This document shows positions 46,308 through 58,239 of a DNA stretch of 64,000 bases, piece after piece (the stretch's first letter is position 1; each line of letters opens with the position of its first letter). Where the stretch lies: positions 4,147,001 through 4,211,000 of the forward strand of contig CM067528.1 of assembly GCA_034509925.1 (NCBI GenBank). Reading direction: 5' to 3'. Source of the stretch: Hirudinaria manillensis. Its lineage: Eukaryota; Annelida; Clitellata; Hirudinida; Hirudinidae. The notes below the pieces were generated by a model that did not search any database, was not told where the DNA came from, and saw only the letters and a program-made list of their open reading frames with translations. Both the position numbers and the translations under genes were made by a program.

Positions 46308-47742
46308 ATGTCATTTGATCTAAAAAGTTTTTATGAAGTGGCTACAAAATCTGATGACACTGAGCTACTAGCGCTCGGTGAAGATTTGGCTTCGTCTCTA
46401 AACGAAGCTAAAAGATGCCTTCAAAAGCTGAAATTTAGCCGTTGCTTGTCTCTTTGTGACACTATATTAGATATTCTTTGGGAGCATTTAAACACGGGTC
46501 ATTGGAAAGAAGTAAATTTAGTGTGGCGCAAGGGGTATAGCGCCGTCAGTTTCGTGAAGGCCATGGCCCAATTTAGTCTTATTAAAGAAGTGAAACCATT
46601 TTCACCAAAAGATGATTCCGAATCAGAACAATACAAAATCATCAAGGAGATCATAAAAAGCTGTGATATGGGGTTATTAATGGGGTGTCCATCAGCAGAT
46701 GATCCTCTCTGCAGATTGGCATCATATCTTCAGATCACATATGCACAAAAATATTTGTTAGATTCAATGAAGCCTTGTGACGAACCACCATGCAAGAAAA
46801 TAAAGTTGGACCATAAAAACGTTGGCATTGAAGTTATGGAATGCTTGTCACTGGAATGTTTCATGTAATCTGCTTTTGGTTATGTTAGTTTGGTTAGCGA
46901 ACAATTATTATATTATTTGAAATGTTATAGGAAAAACTTTTATACCTGTCAAAAACCTGTAATCATAAAGGGCTGCATGGATCATTGGCCAGCAATGAGC
47001 AAATGGGGCATTAACTACTTGTTGAAAATAGCTGGCTGGAGAGTAGTTCCAGTTGAAATTGGTTCCAGATATACGGATGATTCATGGTCGCAGAAATTGA
47101 TGACTGTTGAAGATTTTGTTCATAAGTATGCAGGGTGTTTTACTTATTTTTTATCTCATTAAGATCTGATTCTATGTGTGTTTTAGATATCTTTCACAAA
47201 ACTGTAAAGAAATTGGTTATTTGGCCCAACATCAGTTGTTGGATCAAATTCCCGAACTTCGACATGACATTGTCGTCCCTGATTATTGTTCTATGTCAGA
47301 GAATGGTGAGGTTGAAATGAATGCCTGGTTTGGGCCAGCAAATACAATATCCCCGCTTCACCGAGATGAAAAACACAATATTTTCTGTCAGGTCTGTTGT
47401 TTGAACATCATAACAAACATCCATATTTTCAAGAAATATATAAATATGTGCATTTAATCTTTTTCTGATCAGGTTCGAGGAGAGAAATTTTTAAGATTGT
47501 ATGATCCGATTCACACAGACAAGCTTTACGTTCATGATAATCATCTATTGAAAACAACTAGCCAAGTGGATGTAGAAAATGTTGACCTGGAAAGATTCCC
47601 AGAATTTGCATCAGTACCTTTTATAGATGTCACATTATCAGCTGGTGATATGCTGTACATACCTTTCATGTATTGGCATTATGTTCGATCACTTTCAACA
47701 AGCTTTTCAGTTAGCTTTTGGTGGAATGAAGGTGAAACTTAA
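46308..47742 (+). CDS. KDM8: KDM8 / JMJD5, JmjC-domain 2-oxoglutarate oxygenase
   Basis: Fe(II)/2-oxoglutarate-dependent JmjC enzyme; vertebrate JMJD5 has been described as an arginyl hydroxylase and peptidase and linked to cell-cycle and circadian control. Exons: 46308-46864, 46931-47125, 47187-47391, 47473-47742; 408 residues. Seen: an N-terminal helical region (about 1-190, CLSLCDTILDILWEHLNTG); KPVIIKG-MDHWPAM at the start of the JmjC fold; iron ligands His309/Asp311 in SPLHRDEKHN and His388 in YWHYVRSL; RLYDPI, TSQVDVENVDLERFP, and the closing SFSVSFWW. All three metal ligands are present, so an active enzyme is expected. Poly(A) signal AATAAA at 47769-47774. Confidence 0.93.
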
Positions 47743-49893
47743 ACAATCATATCCTAATAATATTTGAAAATAAAATTACATTAGTTATCAAAATCACTTG
47801 AACCTTACGCATCCATGCTGTGCAATGGTATCACAAAAATAATAGAAGGTAAGGTTAGACCAGGATTTTAAAGAATTGAAGGTATTGATTATAATAAACT
47901 AATACTGTGACATGAAAGGTAGACTGAAAGGAAAAAATTCAGTTAATGTGGTCTATGGCCATTTGAAACTCTGGTTTATATGATAAGGCCAATTACGTTA
48001 AACAATAGTGCCTTGGATTTAATTTATTTTATAGGGGATTTTGATTGATGTCTTGCTGTTAGCTACGTCGACTAGAAATCGATGGGCAACAGCTTGCGTC
48101 AAGGGCAGTGATAAAATATATTTTTATAAATACATTCATTTAAAACTGCAAACGAGTCTGATTGTGTCATTGATTTAATTATATAATTAATATTTGGAAG
48201 ATTACGGTGATTTAAACAAATTAATCGGTATAGAAAAGTTCAGTTTGTTCAATTGACTAGTTTGCTAGATATCAGATTAGACGCTTATGAAGGCTATTAA
48301 AGACGGCAGATGTTGATCTTTGTTTCGTTGTCATAGTGAGGACCCCATGACTCTGACCGATGATTTAAGGATGAACAACGTTTAATTTAAAATATTGTTT
48401 GAAGTGAATCAGGATAAATGAAGATTAAATTATTGTGAGACTTTTCAAGTCAAAATAACTGATTTATGCTTTTCAGTAACCGCGGGGTCAAATTTTTGAG
48501 GGAGTAAAATTTGCCCGAGGGGGTGGGCAAAATGTACGTAAATATTCAATAAAAAGGATAAATCTACCTCTCCTCAATATTCTTATCAATCAATAAATCG
48601 TCCGTTGAGTTAAATACATGTTAAGCAGAAATCCTAAAAGCATGCATACGAAGCAGACAGCTTTTTTTGACTGAAAGTTTTCTCACGAGTTCTTTGGAGT
48701 TACTAAATGATTCTAAAGAATTTGAAGAATTATCGCGATTGTTCTAAAGGTTTATTTTTATTTTTATAAGAAAAAAATTAATTCTTTGGGTGTAATAATA
48801 ATAAAATAATAATAATAATAACGATAAGAACAACAATATTATGACTTAAGTCGATCATGATCCAGCTGTGCATTTAATCGGACAAGTCTCTGATCTCCAC
48901 TGCTCCTCTTTAGGTACGGCCTATTATCCCCTTTTGATGGAGACCATATGCATTGTAAAGAGCTTTCACTTCTATTAATAACATTAATGGCTATTATTGC
49001 AATTATAATAATCGTAAATTTATAATCACATTTAAAATATTGGTTAATTGCATTGCAATAGTACACAAATTAATTTAATAAATTATTATTATTATTATTA
49101 TTATTAATGTAGGTTTTTATCACTGGAAGTGAACAAGAAATCGAAATTCAAGACTTTAAAAACTTTCGAGTAATAATCCATAATTTTATGGATAATTACA
49201 TTCTTGTAATATTTTTCAAGCCGTTATTAACTTTAACACCAATAATGTCTTAAAAGTTACTTAAAACTCTACGTTCATTATGTACAACAAATCTATTGAA
49301 CATATTTTATTCATTGCACATATCTACATGTATTTATCTTATATGTAGGCTTATGTATTTGTTATTATATTGGATGAAATCTATATTAAACATACATTAA
49401 TAAATCAAATGCAGTTAAGAATTTTTGCTTCAAATTTTAACCGAACATTCATCTGGGACACAATCATCTCACAAGCACCTTATTTGACCTGCGACTTCAT
49501 TTGCCTGCGGCGGAACTAATGAGATTGATATACTAGACTTCCATTGTTTGCAATCCCGTCAAATTTAAACGCAACAAATAACAATAAATAATAATGACGG
49601 GATAATTTGCACTTGGAAAGCATTGATAATAACTTATCGATGACGTGAAACCACCAGACATTTAAGAGATTATGTTATAAGCGAGAGGATCTTTCCTTCG
49701 AAGACTTACGAAGAGTTATGTTTGTCAGCGACAATCGAAATTATCCGGCCAAATATTTTCTATTGGCGAATCCACGCTGTTGAATCCAACCTAAGACAAA
49801 ACTTCAATGAAAGAAGCTCTCAAGCTGACACAAAAGTTGACGATCTACTGTCGGCCCAATCACATAAAAGAGCGATCAGAAAAGCCCGAGAGA
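47743..49893. other. Intergenic region between KDM8 and the CUB/MAM receptor
   Basis: About 2.15 kb. It contains the KDM8 poly(A) signal, AAT/ATT microsatellite patches (48797-48830 and 49080-49107) and otherwise AT-rich unique sequence. No gene recognised. The 3' end should hold the receptor promoter. Confidence 0.45.
49080..49107. repeat. (ATT)n microsatellite
   Basis: About nine uninterrupted ATT units. A more degenerate AAT tract lies at 48797-48830. Confidence 0.9.
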
Positions 49894-52800
49894 ATGAATA
49901 GCAAAATGTTCACCGCGCTCGTTTTGTTTTTCCTGTTAGAGGAATATCTGCTCACTGAAACAAGTTGGTTATTTATGAAGCATCCCATTCAGTATAAGAT
50001 TATTAAATATTTTGACTTTGAGCGCGAAAAAATATTTTATGCATTGGTTAAACATAACGAGGACTGAAATTTTAATCTGTACTGCAATCCATTTCAAACC
50101 TTCAAAGCCGCGCTTATGAAATTGATATTTTCTCGAAATGTGATATGTAAATTATAGTGAAGAAATCTGCACTTTGTTCGCAGGTCTATAATTGCTCAAC
50201 CATACTTCGTAGCTCTGGATTTAGCTTGTTTTTAGTACAATTTGATTGCACTAAATATCATAATTTGCATATAATTTTTGCATGTGAATTTGTTTATTAA
50301 GGGAGGATGATTTCATCGTAATTATATAATAAGGAGACGTAATGAAGTATTCAGCCGGTAGCATCTGCAATTGAAATTACATCGGTCGAGTTAAATCCAT
50401 TGAGTCATTTTGAAGAAGTTAGAGTAGACTAATGGTACCATCCAGGGTCAGACCGACGGAATCATTTGTTCCTATTTCCATTTTCCTTTTGAAAATCTTC
50501 TTCAATGAGTTCATTATTAATACGTGTTCTGAAAATATTTCTAGCTGCGAAAAGGCTGGTCGAAACAATGTTATAATTTGAACTAATGCATTTGCATATG
50601 CTAAGTTGAAATCTGTGGGATTTCCCGACCCAAAATTTTCAATAAACTTGAATCTTAATAATTAAATAAAATCGCTTGAGAGCGACATTTTAATAGGAGC
50701 GTTCATAAATTACTGGTTTAAGTTTCGCACGGATAACCAATTCTTTAGAATGAATGATTTATTGTTGTAGAATGGTTAAGAAGTTTTCAAACTCTTTCAA
50801 ATATTTCAAACCCTTCAATCGTGAAGTTGCTTTGTCACTTTAATTGTGATGATTTGGGGAACGATGAGGATATCGATCAAGAGCAGGCGGCGGTATATCT
50901 GTCCACATGGTTTCAGAATTTATTGTAAAAGTAAATGATGACCTTTTCTTGTCTAATGACTTAGTCGTTTTGTTGTCATAAACGTGTCGGGAGTATATAG
51001 CCAATGTGGAGGAGTCCCCAAATGCGCTTGGTCTGAACATGTTTCAAAAATGTATGAGGGGCATAAATAATTTTGTTGACTCATGCAATGAACCTTTCGT
51101 TCAAATCTTTAACAATCGCTAGCTTGAAAGTTCCGGAGTTACAAATGCCCTCTTCTTTTTGACTTTCCATATCTTCTCATTGTCAGCGAAATTTGCATCC
51201 TTCACTCAATTCGCCAATCAAATATTTATGGACATCGAATCAGTTTAAAAATCTGCCTTTGTGGATCAATATCCTTTACGTAATTAGGTGATTGAGTTCA
51301 TTATTAATCACACAGAAGTTACGACTAGGGCTCTTGCTTTCACGAGGGCTTCGAATCCATGCAGTGATTGACGGTGAGAGACGAGATCTTAATCACATTA
51401 GACCATCTAGGAGTCTGAAGGCTTTTAAATCTCTTTCGATTTATTACTTTTATGTAAGTGTATTTGACACGGTTAAAGACCATTTAGAGCCTCGCTCACC
51501 TTGATGAAATGGCACTTTTTTCTAGCAAAAAGTCAATGAACATCCGCTATTGATAGAATGTGGGACACATCATTTTATTTTTCCCTTCACATTAACAAAA
51601 TAACTAACTGCGTCATTTGATGTGTTAATAATAAATTCACATTCATGGCACTTCAAACATTTCAAAGCCCAATCAATTTTAGTAATGTCGGCCTTCAGTT
51701 GCAACGCGGACGCCCGCGACTCGGAATCCCGAGGGCTTCCGGCGTGAAAAGAAATTAATTTTCCATCTGTCAATCAGAGCAGATTTGTTTGCCTTTACGT
51801 TATCGAAGTTATTCGCAGTGAAAATTTGAAATAATTGGGTGAAAGGTTTCATTTTTAGCTAAATTGAGTTTTCTTTTAAAGCAGATTGTAGCTATTCATA
51901 CCTAGGGCGATCTCAGAAGGGCATACTAAGAAGTTACAATTACCCTTTCAACTACCCTAATAATCTCAACTGCACCTATACCATCTATTTTCCGGAACCA
52001 AGTTCTAGTGTGAGCGAGAAGATCTGTTTTCAGACGAAATCATTTTTTCTGGAAAATTCCTCGCCCTTTTGTTCGTTTGATTACTTGAAAGTTGGAGTTC
52101 CAGGAAGCAGTTACAAATATTGTGGCAGTGGTGTTTGGCAATATGGGATATACGACCCGAAAAATGATTACTCGTCAATATGGTCACCAAATCTTTGCTG
52201 TGAGACTTATTTTGAATATTACTTAGCTTTTGAATCCCATTTGCACAATTTTATTTCTCAATCATCCATTCCTTCTGAGTGCTCAGATGCGAAACCAAAA
52301 CTTAAAAAGAATGTTCAGTTGTATCGTATGCCATTGTTACAAATTAGAAAAGGTTCTAATAATTTGATACAGGGTCAATAAAGGACAGGAGTGCCCTCGA
52401 CATAACATTTGTAAGCGATAACGCTACCGTTGAGAGTGGATTTTATATTGAATATTCTATCGTTGCCAACGAGCTGTTATACCCTAAGCTCGATGGAGAA
52501 GGTGCATTTAAATATTTTGAATATAACGTTAACCAGTTATTCTTGAAAATCTTTTTTTTTTCTAGCTCCCTGCAGTATTGGCCAATGGACCTGCTTCAGC
52601 AGACAATGCATTGCATCAGAGAGAGTGTGTGATGGGATAGACGATTGCAGCGATAAATCAGATGAAAGCTATATTCATGGCAGGTGTTTCCAAGGTTCAA
52701 ACTCATTAAATAAATTCTTGTAACACTATGTTCAAATATAGCAATAATCATATTTTAGGGAGAAATATTTTTGCTTGTGATATTTTGTCCAATCTGTAAG

Positions 52801-55216
52801 TTTTCCAATTGAAATGTAAATACTATTGGATCAAAAATAAAATTGTACCTGGTTTAGGTCAATGACTGAAACTTACTGTGGTTTAATGCTTCAAGGTTTC
52901 TTTGTAGAAAATGACTTATATGGTGAGAATTAACCCCGTGATAATTTGTTTTGATAAATATGAAGGATTTTTAAACATTTCTACAAGGTCGATATAGTTT
53001 GAAAACAAATCAGTCATTGTCATCTATTGATGGAACAAGTGTTAAACTTGACAAGAATCAGTATTGCTTTACTATTTGGTACAAATTCTATGCTGAGTCC
53101 TTTAGTGAGAAGGCTGAAATAACTGTTTTTTATAATCGGATTTCCACAATTCCTGAGTGGAAAAAATATTTCAAGAGGAAAAATCAAACTTTCCTGGTAT
53201 GGGAAAATGTGCAGTTGAATGTGGAAGAAGTTGAAAATTTTGAGCTGAAAATTGAATTCAGGGTGGAAGGAAATTCTTGGTTTGGCCTTCGAGATATAAG
53301 TTTATCGGAAGGCTTGTGCTCTGATGGTAGGTTCACTTGGCAAAATCATAATCAATACTCTATAAAAATAGTTTCCTGATTTAGGAAAGTTATCATGCAA
53401 TTTTGCAACAAGCTTATGTGGCTGGACAAATGCCCATTTGCCAAATACATCTTTAGTTCCAAACATTACTTTAAAATTCTGGGATTTCTTGAGAGAACCA
53501 GAAACAAGTTTGTTCTCAAATAATCATGTAGTAATCTGAACTGATAATCAAACGGAATAAATTTTCAGACCAGGGCTTTGCTCATATAGATCTTTCAAGT
53601 ACCCTATCAATGGGAACTCTAATGAGTTTGCCATATGCATCCTCAGAAAACCATGAAATTCATGTACAGTACTATGTCAGAAGTTTAAGAGAATCTGATT
53701 TATGCTATGTATCATTATCTCTATTACTTTTAAATAATTCATTAAAAGAAGTGTGGAATGGGAAAGGAAAAAATATGAATGAATGGCAGATTGCAAAAGG
53801 TGAATATAAACTTACCGAACCCCACCAGGTAGGAATACTTAATTATCTTCCACACTGTGATGTTTAATAACCTCTCCCATATTACACAGATTATGATTAA
53901 TGGCTTTGGCAAAAGCTGTTTCATATTTCTAAAGAAAATCTCCATTGATCAAGGATTTTTTTCTCATAGCCCAGTTGGTAAGGCATTGTAAGCATTTAAT
54001 TTCGAAAGGTTGTAAGACTTGATTAAATAATATCTGTTTCCTTAAATAGATGCACAAACTTCAGCGAAGCCACTAGGCACTGAGGCAAACCTGTCACCAC
54101 ATTCCTCTCCACCGACTGAGTGCAATGGAGCAATCACTTGTGACAATTATCTTTGTTTATCAAAGAGTTTAATATGTAATGGAGTGACGGATTGCTGGGA
54201 CGGTCGAGATGAGAAGCATTGTACTGGTAAGAGCACCAATTCTGAAGATAAATTCTAATAGTAAATTTATTGTGATTTCTGTGATTTTTATATGTTCAAC
54301 CAGATTTTGGAAGCACTGATCCAAATGACTTTTCCACCCCAGGTATTATAAATGTAAAAAATGTTATGTGCTTAAAGATTTAGATATTTCATTAAAACAT
54401 TCAGCTTTGGAAAACGTCAAGCACTTTGGAAGTGGAGAGATAGCTGGCATCATCCTTGGATGCATATTTGCAGTAGTTATAATAGTTGCAGCATTTTCCA
54501 TAAGAATAAAAAGAATGAAAAGTGACCAATCTGATGCAAGACGATCAGAATCAACCATTTCTATATTAGGACAGACTTTTAAATTCTCATCAATCTCAAA
54601 ACCACCTCTCCCATCAGTTGCTGACTTACAACATGCTAACAAAACGTTTAAAAGTGGCATTCAAAATGCAGTATGTGTTGCAAATACGAATGTGAGAGCA
54701 GACACCAACTTGTCCATAGCAGGAAGCGATAGTGATATTTTGGAATTCCCACATATTCCCAATGTGATATCAATGCCAAAAACCTTGGCATTAGACAAAT
54801 CCAAGGCTATATATCATGTTTATGAAGAGCCCCAATCTAACCTAGGAATTGATGAAACTTCACCTTCTTCCTCATTTTCCTACATTCAAAGACCCAAAGC
54901 AAGAGTCAGAGAGGATAATGTATCATTAGAACTTTGGAGCCCGATGGAAACTGAAGGAATAAATTCGACTCAAGTGCTGTGGAGCCCCCAATTTACCCCG
55001 CAATTCAATACATCGGGCTTCCTAAGTTCTGCAAGCAATACCCCAGATAATTCATTACTATTAAATGTCAATGGAAATTCAATACTAAGGAATAAAGTGT
55101 TCATTGACCCCAGGCATTATCTCTTGAAGAATCATGCATTTCAAATAGGAACCATGAATACAAGCTCAACTTGTGAACAAGCAAATGTATTACCTATGCA
55201 TTCCACAGATGTGTAA
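49894..55216 (+). CDS. Single-pass receptor: CUB - LDLa - MAM - MAM - LDLa - TM - long tail
   Basis: Exons: 49894-49963 (signal peptide, inferred), 51885-52352, 52373-52501, 52566-52683, 52763-52795, 52858-52922, 52988-53326, 53385-53527, 53574-53828, 53890-53977, 54050-54226, 54304-54342, 54405-55216; 911 residues. Seen: a leader (MFTALVLFFLLEEYLL); CUB domain (CSYSYLGR...YNYPFNYPNN, ending LDITFVSDNATVESGFYIEY); LDL-receptor class A repeat with all six Cys (CFSRQCIASERVCDGIDDCS); a first MAM-like domain (YGRYSL ... FGLRDISLSEGLC); a second MAM domain (CNFATSLCGWTN); a Pro/Ser-rich linker; a second LDLa (CLSKSLICNGVTDCWDG); a membrane segment (IAGIILGCIFAVVIIVAAF); and a cytoplasmic tail of about 240 residues with several Ser/Thr-Pro sites. 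I do not recognise a named ortholog. The first exon and its 1.9-kb intron are the least certain. AATAAA at 55258-55263. Confidence 0.8.
49964..51884 (+). other. Long intron 1 of the receptor gene (inferred)
   Basis: 1.9 kb without a recognised gene. A minus-strand open frame of 66 codons at 50840-51040 has unremarkable composition and no known motif. If the signal-peptide exon is wrong, part of this stretch is promoter instead. Confidence 0.4.
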
Positions 55217-55278
55217 TACCAGTTAAACTTATTTTAAAAGTGCAATTGCTGTTTGTAAATAAATATTGTTGATAACAA

Positions 55279-56489
55279 TTACTGTCTCTGCTTCTCAATC
55301 TTTTCTAGCAGTAGTTTCATCCTATTTTCCATGTTTGGCTGACCCCTAGTAGTTTTCTTATACAACATTTTCCTCTTTTTCTTCTGTTCAGAATGATATT
55401 TGGCAAGAGCTTCCTCTTTTTCTTGTTTCTTTTTCAGAAATTCCTACATCATTCACCATGTCAAGCATTTTAGCACAAGCACATAAAATAAGATGAAATT
55501 TAGTAACTTACTTCTCTTTTAACAGCTTTGTTGGCCTGAATTTCTTGAAATTTTGTTATCTCTTTATGATATCGTGATAACTTAGAACTTTGTTTTTGCC
55601 TGAATAATATCAAGCATTGTTCATGTCATTGAGTCAGAGAAGGAATTGCAGGTCAAAGCCCTAATGATGTGCATTACAAAAATAAAGAGTAATTTAGTAA
55701 TGAAAAATGTAGTGCTAAATGCCTTTCTTATTTTATACAAGTAAATTTAAAGTAGAAGTTTACTAAATGTTTAACTCCAGCTATTAATGCAGATTACTAT
55801 TAGTAGTTATGCTAAATAATTAATGCGTTTGGTAAAATTTAGAGGCTTATGGGTGCTGCTGCTTTGAAATAATTCCATAACTAGGCCTGATTCTTGGTAC
55901 CTTGGCATATGAAAATTATGTTATTCCATCATGGAATATGGAACCCTTTCTGACAGGTAACATCCCGCATTTGGCAGTAGCGTTGATGATCGGTAACAAA
56001 AATGTTACAATAACCTAGGCATACATTTTGCTCATAACAAAATTTTGAAATTATTCAATACTTTTACTTGCAAAGAAATAAGGATTTGGAAACACTTTTG
56101 CTTTAGGTAGCCAATCAAAATTATATTGAAATATAAAAATAACTGGAAAAGTGCTTAAAAATTGTAGACCTATTTGTTTGGTTATATTCAAGATTACGAG
56201 CCCCAGCTAAAATTTAATCTCTGCATAAGTATGAAACACTTAGGGGATTTTGCTACATAAATTTAAGTATTTGAGTGGCAGAATTTAGTATGCAATAATG
56301 AATGGAACCCGACATAAGCGCTGTATTACAATAAAAACAAAATAACTTTATGTCACGGCCTTCTTCCGAGACCCCCTCTTCTGTATAAATTTTTTCCAAT
56401 CTTTTCTTCCATTCTTTTAAATCAGCTTTTTCTTTTAAAAATTCCTTATGTTGTTTAATCTGACGTTTGTCTTTCCATTTTTTCTCCAT
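55279..56489 (-). CDS. CCDC59: CCDC59 / TAP26-like (Fyv7-related) nucleolar protein
   Basis: Small, very basic, coiled-coil protein. Exons (minus): 56489-56347, 55599-55512, 55443-55279; 131 residues. Seen: Lys/Glu-rich helices throughout; QKQSSKLSRYHKEITKFQEI in exon 2; and the C-terminal signature KKTTRGQPNMENRMKLLLEK, which matches the KKGQPNL...LLQKI end of CCDC59 (TAP26/BR22) and resembles yeast Fyv7, an 18S rRNA processing factor. The first exon is assigned by frame (AA|G join) and composition and is less certain than the other two. The N-terminus is much shorter than the human protein (about 240 residues). The stop lies 62 bases from the receptor stop on the other strand; the start is 341 bases from that of ATG13. 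Confidence 0.72.
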
Positions 56490-56830
56490 TCTAGCGGGGG
56501 AACACAATACCTCTAATCTATAATCGACTGTTGTTTACCTTCCACATGCTATGTAAAAATTATTTTATAAAATATTTAAATTTATAAATAATTGTCAAAC
56601 AATAATACATTGCGAAAAATTTAACCTCAGCAAATATTACTAATAATATTTAATAATATAATAAAACGGTTCAATATTTCAAAATTAAAATATAAACATT
56701 ATGTTATGTAAAAACATTTTACAAAAATTAATTTAAACTAAATTTTTTAAATAAAGTTAATTTAAAAGTAAAAAATTGGATGGAGATACTTAATGAAAAC
56801 AGCGTACTTTGTTAGCCGTAATCGGAGAAA
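56490..56830. promoter_or_regulatory. Probable shared promoter of CCDC59 and ATG13
   Basis: 341 bases between two divergent start codons. It is extremely AT-rich, with no ORF. Its size leaves room only for a bidirectional promoter plus two short 5' UTRs (inference; no defined motif seen). Confidence 0.5.
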
Positions 56831-58000
56831 ATGACTTCGCGAGAGGAGAATAAGGATTTGGAAATGTATATAAAATATGCTGTATTAAAGTTTTTACAGT
56901 GTGTTACTTATTCTAGACATAATTGTGGTAAAATGCAAACAGATTCTAAAATACTATTGGGAGTTGTTTCAGCTGATTGGTTCAACTTGTGTATACCAGA
57001 CAGCACAGCCATATTAGAAGAAGTTAAGTTATTATTTGGCGGTAAAGCCATTGAACTATCTCAACCTATATGTATTGAGATTTATTTAAAGACACATGAC
57101 CTTGAGACAATGACCATAGAATATTGGTGGATTTATAAGACTTGCAGAACTGTCCCAAAAGACATTTGTGGTAAAGTCACATTTTACAACAGCTTGACAA
57201 CACTTTTAAAGTCTCTTTTGCTTACTACTCGTGCCACGCCTGGTTATGCTGTTGCCAGGAATCAACTGCAAACTTCTATAAAGTTGCATCACCGTTTGTC
57301 TTTTGGGGAACCTTGTCTGTCACCAGCAGACAATTTTAAAAAGCATCTTATTGGTGTGGCACCATCCCCAATAGGCACTGTAGAAGTTCAAATTGCCTGG
57401 AGAAGCAAGCTACTATTAGATGCCAGAAATGTGTCACAACTTTCAGGGATAACAGAAAATAGCCAGATTAATCTGATCACCCACTTAGCAGCAACTAAGA
57501 GCTTAATTCCAAGGGGGAATGTAAAGGCAATTCCAACAGCTGAAGAAGAAACTCTTGTGACTGCTGGGAAAAAGGCTGCATTTGGCTCACCTTTGGACAT
57601 TGACTTGATGGACTCGGTCAGAGCAGAAGTTCCCTTTTCATCATTATTAAAATATGCAAATTCTGCAAGAGATGTTCCAAACAATTCTTCAAATGAAGAC
57701 ATTGATGATGCTAAACGAACAACTCAAGAACAACCAGAGAATAAAACCACTTCTCAAAATCTAGTCACGTTGCAGGATGACTTTGTCATGATTGAACAAA
57801 ACTACCCATTTGCCAGTCAGGAGGAACTAATAAAATTCTATCAAGAATTTCAAGATGCTCCTCCATTGAGCATGTTTGAAAACGATTTTCCATTAGAAGA
57901 ACCTCTGGATTCTATATTAGAGCAAATTGCACATTTTGAAATGAATGCAGAACAAATAAATGAGTTTGTTAACTCATTGGAACAACTTAGTGATGCCTAA
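56831..58000 (+). CDS. ATG13: ATG13, autophagy initiation factor (single exon)
   Basis: ATG13 is the HORMA-domain subunit of the ULK1/Atg1 kinase complex that starts autophagy. One uninterrupted frame of 389 residues from ATG 56831. Seen: the N-terminal HORMA region (YAVLKFLQCVTYSRH ... WFNLCIPD ... IEIYLKTHDLETMTIEYWW); LLKSLLLTTRATPGYAVAR, matching the conserved LLKSL-SVTRVTPAY segment; and a C-terminal DDFVMIEQNYPFA...FYQEFQDAPPL, matching the DDFVMI and FY-EF motifs of animal ATG13. The middle is low in conservation, as in the family. It is shorter than human ATG13 (about 517) and lacks introns in an intron-rich neighbourhood, yet the frame is fully open, so it looks functional. Confidence 0.88.
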   Translation: MTSREENKDLEMYIKYAVLKFLQCVTYSRHNCGKMQTDSKILLGVVSADWFNLCIPDSTAILEEVKLLFGGKAIELSQPICIEIYLKTHDLETMTIEYWWIYKTCRTVPKDICGKVTFYNSLTTLLKSLLLTTRATPGYAVARNQLQTSIKLHHRLSFGEPCLSPADNFKKHLIGVAPSPIGTVEVQIAWRSKLLLDARNVSQLSGITENSQINLITHLAATKSLIPRGNVKAIPTAEEETLVTAGKKAAFGSPLDIDLMDSVRAEVPFSSLLKYANSARDVPNNSSNEDIDDAKRTTQEQPENKTTSQNLVTLQDDFVMIEQNYPFASQEELIKFYQEFQDAPPLSMFENDFPLEEPLDSILEQIAHFEMNAEQINEFVNSLEQLSDA

Positions 58001-58239
58001 GTAGTTGTACATTAATTTATCATGTATTGAACAACACTTATGACTTTGTTGATGGTTTCAATGGTGCAGCACATGTAGAAATTGTTTTGCAAGATACCAT
58101 CTGCATTTTTCACAAAATTTATGTGATTTCGATGAGTTTGCTTATTGCATCACATTTTTTTCATGAAGTCAAATTTTAATAGAATAATTTGAACATGGTT
58201 TATTGAGTGGACTATGTCAAGTTGATTGTTAATGGGAGC
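58001..58239. other. Short convergent 3' region between ATG13 and the CARD gene
   Basis: 239 bases between stop codons. It contains the CARD gene poly(A) signal (tttatt on plus at 58199-58204). The two transcripts' 3' UTRs may overlap. Confidence 0.5.

Noticed and set aside
50840..51040. Minus-strand 66-codon frame in receptor intron 1
   Set aside because: Composition is plausible but there is no motif, no start context and no partner exon; left as unannotated sequence.
51310..51380. tRNA-like 'cttcgaatcc' box
   Set aside because: The flanking bases do not form an acceptor stem or anticodon arm.
57388..57702. Antisense 104-codon frame inside ATG13
   Set aside because: Shadow of the ATG13 coding strand; no independent similarity.
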